A DNA stretch of 9,722 bases from an uncultured Saprospiraceae bacterium (GCA_937959095.1 CALGLY010000024.1:1-9722), one strand, 5' to 3'; shown: positions 1-6,898, counted from the first letter of the stretch. The notes: generated from the sequence alone by a model not told the origin. Program-made: numbers and translations.

Positions 1-60
1 TGCGCGGCTTGGTGTCATTCTACGTATGAAATTGAAGGCATCTTTATAATACAGACTCAT
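1..60 (-). CDS. 5' end of a gene cut by the window edge (possibly a radical SAM/SPASM protein)
   Basis: An ATG at 58-60 on the minus strand opens 20 codons with no stop before the window edge. The peptide begins MSLYYKDAFNF and continues IRRMTPSRA. It follows the TIGR02757 gene on the same strand after a 72-base gap. An N-terminus with an aromatic/basic helix and a 'R-x-T-P-x-R-A' stretch is, from memory, like that of Bacteroidota radical SAM/SPASM proteins that precede a CxxxCxxC motif, but the diagnostic cysteines would lie outside the window. That there is a coding start here is plausible; the family is a guess. Confidence 0.4.
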   Translation of the reverse strand, partial: MSLYYKDAFNFIRRMTPSRA

Positions 61-77
61 TTTAATCAACAATTGGG

Positions 78-139
78 AATTGGCAATGGAGCATGAAGTC
101 TACTAGCATATCTGCTGCTTCCTATTCCATTTTCAATTC
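78..139. repeat. Imperfect inverted repeat at the 3' end of the TIGR02757 gene
   Basis: Positions 78-99 and 118-139 are inverted copies matching at about 17 of 22 positions, around an 18-base loop. The outer core GAATTG..AATGGA pairs with TCCATT..CAATTC. The right arm contains the stop codon of the TIGR02757 gene (133-135). It could act as a terminator for that minus-strand gene, but there is no clear T-run, so a dispersed intergenic repeat is as likely. Confidence 0.4.
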
Positions 140-912
140 TTGTTTACTCCTAATCCGAAGAGTGCAAAATCGTATTTCACGGGATCATCGGGCGCAAAGG
201 TACGTAAGTGTTCGGTCAATTCCAGTACTGTTTTCCAATCGCTTTGTTTCCGCTGAATCAAGCCTAATTTTCGCGCCACTCTATCCACATGTACATCGAG
301 CGGCATGAGGAGTTGACTTGGTTTTATTTCTTTCCAAATACCTAAGTCCACGCCCTTTTCATCTTGCCGCACCATCCAACGTAAAAACATATTCAGTCGC
401 TTACAAGTTGATTTTCGTACGGGCGTGGCTACGTGTTTGCGCGTGCGATGTGGTGCATCGGGTAAGGCAAAAAAGGTATTATGAAAAGCAACTAAGCCTT
501 GCTCTACCGTTTCCGATTCGGGCGTGAGGGCTGCTGCAAAGGCACTTTCTAGGCTATCATTGTTTTGGTAATAATGTTGAAAGAATTCTAAAAAATAAAG
601 CGTGTCTGTAGGCTGAAAAGTACGATGCTTGAAAGGAAGAAATCGCTTTCGGTCTTCTTCTTGGTGGTTCAAGATGAAGTCGTGGGGCGCACCATCCATG
701 AGCGTGATAAGTTCTTTGGCTTTATTGATGATGGTTTTGCGTTGCCCCCAAGCGAGCATACTTACCCAAAATCCCATGATTTCAATATCCTGTTTTTTTG
801 AAAATTGATGTGGAATTTGAATCGGGTCATCCTCGATGAAGTTGGGTTGATTGTAAAAAGCAACGCAACGGTCGAGAAAATCCTTGAGAGGTTCTTGTTT
901 GCCTTGTATCAT
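133..912 (-). CDS. TIGR02757 (DUF2400) family protein
   Basis: A complete 259-residue protein, the usual size for this family, whose biochemical role is not established. Conserved blocks are visible in order: an acidic DDP at 28-30, the helix MGFWVSMLAWGQRKT at 46-60, the block K-S-T-C-K-R-L-N-x-F-L-R-W-M-V-R at 167-182, PLDVHVDRVARKLGL at 204-218, and DDPVKYDFALFGLG near the C-terminus (242-255). The last three blocks resemble the layout of the helix-hairpin-helix/GPD base-excision glycosylase fold, so a nucleic-acid role is conceivable, but that is inference. The ATG lies one base after the stop of the preceding minus-strand gene (914-1324), which implies cotranscription. No Shine-Dalgarno sequence is seen, as is normal in Bacteroidota. 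Family identification is firm; function is unknown. Confidence 0.9.
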   Translation of the reverse strand: MIQGKQEPLKDFLDRCVAFYNQPNFIEDDPIQIPHQFSKKQDIEIMGFWVSMLAWGQRKTIINKAKELITLMDGAPHDFILNHQEEDRKRFLPFKHRTFQPTDTLYFLEFFQHYYQNNDSLESAFAAALTPESETVEQGLVAFHNTFFALPDAPHRTRKHVATPVRKSTCKRLNMFLRWMVRQDEKGVDLGIWKEIKPSQLLMPLDVHVDRVARKLGLIQRKQSDWKTVLELTEHLRTFAPDDPVKYDFALFGLGVNKN

Positions 913-913
913 A

Positions 914-1324
914 TTAGACGTAATTACTCAAAAACCAAGGATCTGTTTTTACTGCTTCTACACACTCTTCTAGTGTCATTCCTTCATGGGTAAATAAATC
1001 AGACCATTCACCCGTATGTCGAAAACAGGCCATATTGAATTTATTATCACCCACATAGCGGAGGCGTGCTATGCCCCAATCAAATTCTTCTTCTGTTGCA
1101 TTAGGCGGACATTTCATTTTTTCGTAGACGTAGTAAAAATTACGATACCACTTTCCGAAAAAATGAAGCCCTTTATTGAATTCCTGTGGTCCTTCAATCG
1201 GCGATAATTTAGCGGTAGCCTCTTCTAAAACAGGCTTGAAAGCAGCATCTACTTGTCGCTTTAATTGATCTGACGGCTTCGCTTTTTTTGGTGTATTGCT
1301 TCGAACCCAATGATACTTTGCCAT
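914..1324 (-). CDS. Uncharacterised 136-residue protein, possibly DUF3024-like
   Basis: A small soluble protein with no signal peptide or membrane segment. The N-terminus is basic (MAKYHWVRSNTPKKAKPSD). The second half, from about residue 80, reads FDWGIARLRYVGDNKFNM then CFRHTGEWSDLFTHEGMTLEECVEAVKTD-type sequence. The pattern 'A-x-L-x-Y-V ... W ... E-x-V ... D-P-x-F' recalls the C-terminal part of DUF3024 proteins, but the N-terminal half does not clearly fit, so I give no firm family. It starts 20 bases after the stop of the LOG-family gene and ends one base before the ATG of the TIGR02757 gene, so it is almost certainly a real gene in a polycistronic unit. Its composition, aromatic-rich and full of charged residues, looks like a genuine globular protein. 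Function is not recognised. Confidence 0.8.
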   Translation of the reverse strand: MAKYHWVRSNTPKKAKPSDQLKRQVDAAFKPVLEEATAKLSPIEGPQEFNKGLHFFGKWYRNFYYVYEKMKCPPNATEEEFDWGIARLRYVGDNKFNMACFRHTGEWSDLFTHEGMTLEECVEAVKTDPWFLSNYV

Positions 1325-1344
1325 AAGAGTAATATTTTTTCTGT

Positions 1345-1890
1345 TTACAATACCTCCACACCTTGCATCAAATCCAGCAATTCCACCACATCATCTGCTT
1401 GAAAGACTAATTTTCTGTTTTGTTCAGATAAAAAGCCGTCTTCCACCATTTTGTCAAGTTGCATGAATAGGTGGGTGTAATAATCGTTGGTATTTAATAT
1501 TCCGATAGGTTTATCGTGTAGTCCAAGCTGTCGCCAAGTGATAATTTCCATAAATTCATCCATCGTGCCATAGCCGCCTGGCAATATTAAAAAACCATCG
1601 GAACGCTCTGCCATAATGGTCTTGCGCTCGTGCATCGTCTCTACTACTATAGATTCTGAAAGCTCATAATGTCCTTCTATTGCTTTTAGAAATTCCGTGA
1701 TTACACCTGTTACATGTGCGCCACCAGTAAGTGCTGTGTGTGCTACAATGCCCATCAAACCGACATCTCCGCCACCATATACGAGCTTCAAATTGCGCTG
1801 TACAAAAGCTTCTCCTACTTGTTTTGCCATTGCTGCGTATGCGGGATGATTTCCTTTTTTAGAGCCGCAGTATACTGCTATTGTTTTCAT
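1345..1890 (-). CDS. LOG-family (TIGR00730) Rossmann-fold protein, probable nucleoside 5'-monophosphate phosphoribohydrolase
   Basis: A complete 181-residue cytosolic enzyme of normal family length. Members with the LOG signature cleave the N-glycosidic bond of nucleotides such as AMP or cytokinin riboside 5'-monophosphate, giving free base and ribose 5-phosphate. Many bacterial members were earlier mislabelled as lysine decarboxylase. Visible motifs are the Rossmann start IAVYCGSKKG (4-13), the glycine-rich loop YGGGDVGLMG (38-47), MHERK at 86-90, and the diagnostic PGGYGTMDE at 104-112 with the catalytic glutamate E112. The ATG follows the acetyltransferase stop by three bases, so it shares that transcript. 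Whether the physiological substrate is AMP-like or a modified purine nucleotide cannot be told from the sequence. Confidence 0.93.
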   Translation of the reverse strand: MKTIAVYCGSKKGNHPAYAAMAKQVGEAFVQRNLKLVYGGGDVGLMGIVAHTALTGGAHVTGVITEFLKAIEGHYELSESIVVETMHERKTIMAERSDGFLILPGGYGTMDEFMEIITWRQLGLHDKPIGILNTNDYYTHLFMQLDKMVEDGFLSEQNRKLVFQADDVVELLDLMQGVEVL

Positions 1891-1893
1891 ATT

Positions 1894-2430
1894 TTATTGT
1901 ATGACTTTTTCAAGACCTTCTCTTGTCAATTTGTATTGATTGACTACTTGATAAAAATTAATCCAACCAGGCTTGGTTTCATACGTTCGGATGAACTCAA
2001 AGCCTAATTTATTTAGTGTTTTATTTGGAGCGACATTTAAGGCATAAGGTTCACAAAGTAAATATTCTAACTCAAATTCCTTAAAAAAATAGGGAATAGA
2101 TTGCTTTAAGAATTGCAAACCCAAGTTCTTTTGCCGTTTTATAGGCTGCCAAATGTGCAAATGCATCGAAGCTTCTTTGCCAAAAGTGATTTTATTGATA
2201 TTGTTATGCCCAATCGCTTTTCCATCAAGCTCCCATATCATATAAAAGAAGGCTTTGTCAGGCTTTTCTTTTTGCAAATCTTCCGCTACCAATTCTATCC
2301 AATCTTCTCGCTTAGGAAATTTTGATTTATCAGCACCCATCCCTTTCAAAAATGCTTCCGAAGCATTCAAGAAATAATCAACCATTAGAGGAATGTCTGC
2401 CTCTTCCATTGTTCGGACGGATAGTTTCAT
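1894..2430 (-). CDS. GNAT-family N-acetyltransferase
   Basis: A 178-residue single-domain acyl-CoA-dependent acetyltransferase. The first strand MKLSVRTMEEADIP and the 'V-D-Y-F' helix are a typical GNAT opening. The central strands (about 64-96, YMIWELDGKAIGHNNI and MHLHIWQP) lead into a loop R-Q-K-N-L-G-L at 99-105 that corresponds to the pyrophosphate-binding motif A, here a degenerate form of Q/RxxGxG/A. The C-terminal A-L-N-V-A-P-N-K-T-L-N-K-L-G-F-E motif is the family's usual motif B. I chose the ATG at 2428-2430 rather than the one at 2466 because the 12 extra residues are not GNAT-like and are encoded by a repeat. The acceptor substrate is unknown. Three bases separate its stop from the LOG-family start. 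Family is sure; substrate is not. Confidence 0.88.
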   Translation of the reverse strand: MKLSVRTMEEADIPLMVDYFLNASEAFLKGMGADKSKFPKREDWIELVAEDLQKEKPDKAFFYMIWELDGKAIGHNNINKITFGKEASMHLHIWQPIKRQKNLGLQFLKQSIPYFFKEFELEYLLCEPYALNVAPNKTLNKLGFEFIRTYETKPGWINFYQVVNQYKLTREGLEKVIQ

Positions 2431-2441
2431 TATTTTATATT

Positions 2442-2490
2442 GAACACAGAGACCCCATACGGGCAAGCTACGGAGACGCAGAGTGTTTTA
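2442..2490. repeat. ACRCAGAG-type intergenic repeat upstream of the acetyltransferase
   Basis: The stretch contains AACACAGAGAC and, about 20 bases further, ACGGAGACGCAGAGTGTT, so two similar ACRCAGAG units in the same orientation. The same unit recurs at 4762-4786 and inverted at 4801-4821. It lies in the 115-base gap between the HEAT/cyclophilin gene and the acetyltransferase. I take it as a dispersed, non-coding repeat of the kind common in Bacteroidota intergenic DNA. Confidence 0.5.
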
Positions 2491-2520
2491 TTTTCCTGTC
2501 TTTGCTTGTAATAATAGGTC

Positions 2521-2551
2521 ATTATCAATTCTCCATTTTTAATTATCAATT
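2521..2551. repeat. Short direct repeat at the end of the HEAT/cyclophilin gene
   Basis: The ten-mer ATTATCAATT occurs at 2521-2530 and again at 2542-2551, separated by CTCCATTTTTA. The second copy contains the stop codon of the lipoprotein gene (2546-2548). It is AT-rich simple sequence and may mark slippage or insertion of a small intergenic repeat; no function can be read from it. Confidence 0.4.
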
Positions 2552-4546
2552 AATCTTCACACTCTCCATCTTATCCCCCATTTCTATTTTATGCACTACA
2601 TCCATGCCATCCGTCACTTTGGCGAAAATAGTATAGTTGCCATCCAAATGCGGCGTAGGCGAATGCGTGATAAAAAACTGTGTTCCTTCTGTGTGTCGCC
2701 CTGCGGAAGCCATGCCGACATAACCTGCTTCGTTGTAATAAATTGGTGGCAATTCAGAACGAATCGTATAATCCAATGCGCCATAGCCACTCCCGATAGG
2801 GCAGCCGCCTTGTATCACAAAGTTGGGTATTACACGATGAAAATTCTTATTGTCATAGAAGCCTTCATTGGCAAGTTGCACAAAATTCGCTACCGAGCCT
2901 GGCGCAATATCTACCAAGAATTCAATGTCAATATCGCCTTTTTCGGTTTTGATCGTAGCGCGTTCTACTTCTTCCAAAACACCCCAATCAATTGGATGAT
3001 TATAAGCGACCATTTGCGGGTCTTGTTCTTTTTTTCCTTTGAAATAATCAATCGTTTTTTGAAGCATATTGTAGCTTTCTATCTCCTTTGGTAAGCTCAA
3101 AGCCTCTAGCGCATTTTCCAAAATAGAAAGACTATCTTTCAATACAGTCTTGAAATCCATAGCAGTTGTAGCAAGTGCATCCGAAGCCACCGCGATAGTA
3201 CCAGGTTCTTTGCTCTGAATTCCTTTCAGCAAAAAGGCACCAATCTCCTGTCTTGCACGATTGTAGCGCGTTCCCATCGTCGGTTTCAGTTGTCCTTCGG
3301 TGCAGATTGTTTGCAGGGCTTCCATGCTTGCGGTCTGAATAATGGGATCGCTTGTACTTTGGCTTACCTCTCCGATATAGTTGTACATTTTAGGGTAATA
3401 AGCCATGCCACGCAAAGCACCTGCCTTTGCATAAACATCTTTTGATTGTTCAAAAATTTGACGCAAGGCAAAGTTGGTTCGTCCTTTATAATCCACAAAA
3501 TAATTCGCTAAGTGCTTGTTTGCAGCCGTCAGTAAGCCCACACGCACTTGCGTATGCAAGGTGGTATCCCGTGCAATTTGTCGATAGCCATTTGCATCGC
3601 GTGCATAGCCACTTTTCATCAAGAAACCAATGGCACTTTGTGCCACATGAATATTTTCATCGCGCAAAGAAGTGAATACTAAGTCGCGTACTTTAGCATA
3701 TTCAAAATTGCCAAAAGCCCGCAAAATATTACACTTTACCCGATAGTCTTTTTCTTCATTAAATTGCTCCATGAGGTTTCGCAAAGCGTGTTCCGACTTT
3801 GTTTTTCCTACTGCAATCGCGAGTGCCATGCGGATATTCTCCTCATTAGCATTGCGGAAAGCTCCAGCAAGGGCGGTATCTATTTGAAGCGTATCTAAGT
3901 TCAATTTTTTGCCACGCTGCAAATAGTGTGCCGCTATGAAACGCACTTGTTCAGGAAAATCTTCATCCGTCACCAATTGCAACATTCGACGTGTACCTGC
4001 TAAGTCCGTGATGTCGCGGAGCATATAGCGATAGATGCCCCAGGCTTGCCCTTCCAGCAGTGCCGTGTCGCTTGTTTGATAAGTTTGTACCGTACTCAAG
4101 GCCTTTAGAAAACTAGGCGATGCTGATTTTCCTACGGCTTCTAAAATAGTTCGATTCAGTACATTGTGTGCGCCTGTGGAATCTTCCTGCATAAAGGCAG
4201 TTATCAGCGCACTTTCGGAGCTTTCTTCGCCGATTTGCCCAAGGGCATAGGCGGCAGCTATACGGATTTGCTTGGATTCATCTTGCAGTAAATTGGCTAA
4301 AGAATCTACGGCCGTTACATTTTTTATAGATGCAAATGCACGTGCTGCCCAATAGCGTTTGGTGGCATATTTATCGTTTAGAAGCAGCAAAAGACTATCT
4401 ACTTCTTGCTTATCTTGTAACTCATAAATGGCTTTTACCTCTTTGGAAGTAAGCTCATAATTGATCGTTATCGTATCTTCTTCTTCAGGTGGCAAACAAG
4501 CCACTACGGAGGCAAAAAGGAATAAATATGCGAACAAATGCTTCAT
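2546..4546 (-). CDS. Lipoprotein with HEAT repeats and a C-terminal cyclophilin-type peptidyl-prolyl isomerase domain
   Basis: A 666-residue protein predicted to be exported and lipid-anchored. The N-terminus MKHLFAYLFLFASVVAC is a short signal peptide ending in a lipobox (V-V-A-C) with C17 as the acylated residue. Residues from about 35 to 500 are mostly paired helices of HEAT/PBS-lyase type, for example RYWAARAFASIKN followed by SKQIRIAAAYALGQIGEE. Residues 529-666 are a cyclophilin domain: FHRVIPNFVIQGG at 569-581 holds the catalytic arginine (R571) and the Q579 equivalent; EGTQFF (620-625) and HLDGNYTIF (633-641) are the other active-site segments. The positions matching W121 and H126 of human cyclophilin A are His and Tyr, common in bacterial members. 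The isomerase probably acts on envelope proteins, with the HEAT array as binding scaffold; that partner role is inference. Confidence 0.92.
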   Translation of the reverse strand: MKHLFAYLFLFASVVACLPPEEEDTITINYELTSKEVKAIYELQDKQEVDSLLLLLNDKYATKRYWAARAFASIKNVTAVDSLANLLQDESKQIRIAAAYALGQIGEESSESALITAFMQEDSTGAHNVLNRTILEAVGKSASPSFLKALSTVQTYQTSDTALLEGQAWGIYRYMLRDITDLAGTRRMLQLVTDEDFPEQVRFIAAHYLQRGKKLNLDTLQIDTALAGAFRNANEENIRMALAIAVGKTKSEHALRNLMEQFNEEKDYRVKCNILRAFGNFEYAKVRDLVFTSLRDENIHVAQSAIGFLMKSGYARDANGYRQIARDTTLHTQVRVGLLTAANKHLANYFVDYKGRTNFALRQIFEQSKDVYAKAGALRGMAYYPKMYNYIGEVSQSTSDPIIQTASMEALQTICTEGQLKPTMGTRYNRARQEIGAFLLKGIQSKEPGTIAVASDALATTAMDFKTVLKDSLSILENALEALSLPKEIESYNMLQKTIDYFKGKKEQDPQMVAYNHPIDWGVLEEVERATIKTEKGDIDIEFLVDIAPGSVANFVQLANEGFYDNKNFHRVIPNFVIQGGCPIGSGYGALDYTIRSELPPIYYNEAGYVGMASAGRHTEGTQFFITHSPTPHLDGNYTIFAKVTDGMDVVHKIEMGDKMESVKIN

Positions 4547-4571
4547 AGAAAAGGAGTGTTTATAAGTATTA

Positions 4572-4756
4572 GACCTTATTCACAAAAAATATTACGCATC
4601 AAAAATGTTCTTTTCCGCCCTATCCTGCCCGATCGCGGAGCAGGCGGGCTTCGTTCTAAAAATGCTCAATATACACGGCATATATCCGCTTTTTATGCCT
4701 TGATAGAACGGAAAATAACTATTTTAGCTTCACTAATATCTTTTGTGAATAAGGTC
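4572..4756. mobile_element. MITE-like hairpin element with TA flanks
   Basis: The ends 4572-4594 and 4734-4756 are inverted copies matching at 22 of 23 positions, beginning GACCTTATTCACAAAA. Both ends are directly bordered by TA (4570-4571 and 4757-4758), as expected for a TA target-site duplication. The inverted similarity continues inward imperfectly (TTCTTTTCCGCCCTATC against TTATTTTCCGTTCTATC on the other arm), so the whole unit could fold into a long hairpin. It is about 185 bases, has no credible ORF, and carries a GC-rich palindrome at 4624-4654. By size and form it is a miniature element mobilised in trans, probably by a transposase that targets TA such as the IS630/Tc1-mariner type; this last point is inference. 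Confidence 0.7.
4624..4654. repeat. GC-rich palindromic module, copy 1
   Basis: CCTGCCCG, nine unrelated bases, then CAGGCGGG and CTTCGT. The halves can pair as CCTGC/GCAGG or CCCG/CGGG. The same module is found at 8144-8171 inside a different inverted-repeat element. It stands out by GC content from the AT-rich surroundings and lies in the centre of the hairpin element at 4572-4756. It resembles REP-like palindromes. Confidence 0.55.
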
Positions 4757-4761
4757 TATTA

Positions 4762-4821
4762 AACGCAGAGGCGCGAAAGCGCAGAGTTCTTTTATAAATT
4801 CTCTGCGCTTCCGTCTGCGTT
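4762..4821. repeat. Inverted GCGCAGAG repeat forming a strong stem-loop between radA and the lipoprotein gene
   Basis: AACGCAGAGGCGCG plus AAAGCGCAGAG (4762-4786) is the near-exact inverse of 4801-4821 (CTCTGCGCTTCC then GTCTGCGTT), around a 14-base AT-rich loop. Outer AACGCAGA and inner AAGCGCAGAG match perfectly. It lies downstream of radA (stop at 4905) and could limit read-through on the minus strand, although no T-run follows. The unit recurs at 2442-2490. With the element at 4572-4756 it accounts for most of the 358-base gap 4547-4904; the rest of that gap shows nothing I recognise. Confidence 0.65.
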
Positions 4822-4904
4822 CATAACATTCTACAAAGATAAGGAACAGGAAAAGAATAAATGTATATTTTCTAGTGATAGAAGATTTGTTTTTTACCAT
4901 AGGA

Positions 4905-6290
4905 CTACTCGAATAAGGTGCGATACAATTCCTCTACCTTCCCAATTTTGATGATTTTAATTGCATAGCGACTCATATCTAAGCCTTTTGTATTGTATTT
5001 GGAAATAAACATTCGCTCGAAGCCTAATTTGTCTGCTTCTTGTATACGTTGGTCGATGCGATTGACTGCCCGAATTTCGCCCGATAAGCCCACCTCGCCT
5101 GCAAAACAGATTTTTTCTGGAATAGCAATGTCTTCTAAAGAAGAAATTAAGGCACTAATAATCGCTAAATCTATCGCGGGGTCATCCACCTTGATGCCAC
5201 CGGCAATATTTAGGAACACATCCGTTTGTCCGAACGCGAAACCACATCTTTTTTCGAGTACTGCCAATAACATACTCAAGCGCCGCAAATCGAAACCCGT
5301 AGCAGAACGCTGTGGCGTGCCATAGACTGCAGTAGTCACCAAGGCTTGTGTCTCGATGAGCATTGGGCGCATGCCTTCCATAGTAGCCGATACAGAACTG
5401 CCGCTTAATTCTTCTTCTGTCTGCGAAAGAAGCAATTCGGAAGGGTTCGAGACTTCGCGTAGTCCTGTGGCTTGCATCTCATAAATTCCCATCTCATCCG
5501 TTGAGCCAAAGCGGTTTTTCAGCGTGCGAAGAATGCGATAGGTGTAGTGTCGATCTCCCTCGAAACGCAACACGGCATCCACGATATGTTCTAGAAGTTT
5601 TGGGCCTGCTATTGCGCCATCTTTGGTGATGTGACCGATGATGAAAACGGCAATATTGGTTTCCTTAGCAAAGCGTTGCAATTCGCCTGCACACTCTCGT
5701 ACCTGCGACACGCTGCCAGGCATGGACTCAATATGTGGCGAAGCCAACGTCTGTATAGAATCTATGACGATGACATTGGGGACTAGGTTTTGGGCATGGG
5801 TCAATATTTTACTAGTATTCGTTTCGGCTAAAATGTAGCAATTGTCACTTTTCAAGCCAACGCGATCTGCTCGCATTTTTATTTGCTGCTCCGATTCCTC
5901 CCCCGAAACATAGAGAACTTTTGCAGGTATTTGTAACGCCACTTGCAGCATCAAGGTAGATTTCCCTATCCCTGGCTGCCCACCGATAAGTACGAGCGAA
6001 CCACTAACTATACCACCACCTAACACGCGGTTTAGTTCTTCATTGGGCGTAACCAAACGATGGACATTGCCTGCTTCTATCTGTGGCAATAGCACAGGAC
6101 GCGGATCGGATTTGCTAAGGTTACCACCTTTCCATATTTTCTTTTTTTCTTCTTGGGTGGTTGCTTTACTGATTATGTCTTCTTGGCAGGTATTCCACTC
6201 TTCACAAGATGGACACTTCCCAAACCACTTCGGTGCACTCGCTGCACAATTGCTGCAAATGAATACTTTTTTCGTTTTTGCCACAGGCAT
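4905..6290 (-). CDS. radA: DNA repair ATPase RadA (Sms)
   Basis: A complete 461-residue RadA, normal length. RadA is a cytosolic RecA-like, DnaB-type helicase that promotes branch migration in recombinational repair. Domains in order: a four-cysteine zinc finger (C12, C15, C26, C29; 'CSNC ... KCPSC'), the ATPase with Walker A GGQPGIGKST at 103-112 and Walker B VIVID at 173-177, the RadA-specific KNRFG motif at 258-262, and a C-terminal Lon-protease-like domain from about 290 (GFDLRRLSMLLAVLEKRCG; AGGIKVDDPAIDLA; GEVGLSGEIRAV). All key residues are present. It begins divergently from the 2TM gene, with 152 bases between. TATCTTTA (complement of 6299-6306) is close to the Bacteroidota -7 box and only eight bases from the ATG, which would give a nearly leaderless mRNA; that is tentative. 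Confidence 0.97.
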   Translation of the reverse strand: MPVAKTKKVFICSNCAASAPKWFGKCPSCEEWNTCQEDIISKATTQEEKKKIWKGGNLSKSDPRPVLLPQIEAGNVHRLVTPNEELNRVLGGGIVSGSLVLIGGQPGIGKSTLMLQVALQIPAKVLYVSGEESEQQIKMRADRVGLKSDNCYILAETNTSKILTHAQNLVPNVIVIDSIQTLASPHIESMPGSVSQVRECAGELQRFAKETNIAVFIIGHITKDGAIAGPKLLEHIVDAVLRFEGDRHYTYRILRTLKNRFGSTDEMGIYEMQATGLREVSNPSELLLSQTEEELSGSSVSATMEGMRPMLIETQALVTTAVYGTPQRSATGFDLRRLSMLLAVLEKRCGFAFGQTDVFLNIAGGIKVDDPAIDLAIISALISSLEDIAIPEKICFAGEVGLSGEIRAVNRIDQRIQEADKLGFERMFISKYNTKGLDMSRYAIKIIKIGKVEELYRTLFE

Positions 6291-6442
6291 TTTTTTTGTA
6301 AAGATAAGTAGTCTTATGTATAAATAAACGTCTTTTCATTCCGTCGAGTTCTATACTAGCTTTATCGAACAAGCTTTCGCTAGAAAAGTAATACCTATAC
6401 CTTCATAGTATCCCAGTTTTCTTAACAAAAACACCCACAATT

Positions 6443-6838
6443 ATGAGAGAAAATAGAAGAATGCGGAAAGCAGCAGAAAAACGCATCGCACAAAAAGTTG
6501 GTTTCTATTGGCATGCGGTTATTTTCGGAGGGATGAGTTTTTTAGTAATAGCAATCAACTTCTTGCATTTTATATCTAAAGGGACTGGACTTAGTGATTA
6601 TTTTCCTATTGCAATACTACTTCTGATGTGGGGAATTTGTGTAGGCTTTCACTATGCCGCTGTATTTGGAATACCTGGAACAAATATTTTAACTGAAGAA
6701 TGGAGAGAAACAGAATTCCAAAAAGAACTCGATACAATAGACTTGTTACCCTTTAAAAAACACTCATCTGAAAACACCTTTTTCCGCTATTTTGCCTTAA
6801 AAAGCAGTCATAGTATCAACAATACTCCATCTTTTTAA
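6443..6838 (+). CDS. 2TM-domain membrane protein with a C-terminus replaced by an inserted element
   Basis: The open frame is 131 codons. Residues 1-20 are basic (MRENRRMRKAAEKRIAQK), followed by two membrane helices at about 23-43 (HAVIFGGMSFLVIAINFLHF) and 54-76 (FPIAILLLMWGICVGFHYAAVF), the pattern of the PF13239 '2TM' domain, including the K-V-G-F-Y-x-H before helix 1 and W-G-I-x-x-G-F-H before the end of helix 2. Such domains occur alone or on LytTR regulators; the function of the solo form is unknown. Residues 100-131 are coded by an inverted-repeat element (6740-6896) that supplies the stop at 6836. Without it the frame continues into 6899-6991, giving a 129-residue protein. Both helices are kept, so the product may still work. 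It is divergent from radA. Confidence 0.85.
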   Translation: MRENRRMRKAAEKRIAQKVGFYWHAVIFGGMSFLVIAINFLHFISKGTGLSDYFPIAILLLMWGICVGFHYAAVFGIPGTNILTEEWRETEFQKELDTIDLLPFKKHSSENTFFRYFALKSSHSINNTPSF

Positions 6839-6896
6839 GAAAAACTATCGAAAAAATCTGAATTTCAGTTAAGCATTTTTTAAAGGGTAACAAGTC
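6740..6896. mobile_element. MITE-like element inserted in the 3' end of the 2TM gene
   Basis: 6740-6760 and 6876-6896 are perfect 21-base inverted repeats beginning GACTTGTTACCC and followed by an A-run. They are directly bordered by TA on both sides (6738-6739, 6897-6898). Weaker inverted similarity runs on inward to CTGAAA (6768-6773) against TTTCAG (6863-6868). The interior has no gene. Removing the element and one TA (159 bases, a multiple of three) joins codon ATA (I99) to ATG at 6899 in the same frame. The 157-base length, terminal repeats, TA flanks and restored frame together argue for a non-autonomous transposable element rather than a terminator. Confidence 0.75.
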
Positions 6897-6898
6897 TA

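Noticed and set aside
1714..2007. A 97-codon cysteine-rich open frame on the plus strand
   Set aside because: It is antisense to the LOG-family and acetyltransferase genes, both with clear motifs, and has no recognisable features.
2431..2466. A start 12 codons upstream for the acetyltransferase
   Set aside because: The extra residues come from the ACRCAGAG repeat and do not match a GNAT N-terminus; the ATG at 2428-2430 fits the first strand.
2591..3094. A 167-codon open frame on the plus strand opposite the cyclophilin domain
   Set aside because: The minus-strand frame encodes an unmistakable cyclophilin domain there; the plus-strand frame is a by-product.
4538..4762. A 74-codon open frame on the plus strand spanning the gap next to radA
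   Set aside because: It runs through the hairpin element and the start of the lipoprotein gene; the open frame arises from the element's palindromes.
6354..6384. Short CTAGC/GCTAG symmetry in the radA-2TM intergenic region as an operator
   Set aside because: The paired arms are only about five bases with poor alignment around them; it is within chance for AT-rich DNA.
6738..6898. The inverted repeat as a transcription terminator of the 2TM gene
   Set aside because: The arms are 115 bases apart, the left arm lies within the coding frame, and TA borders plus the restored frame fit an insertion better.
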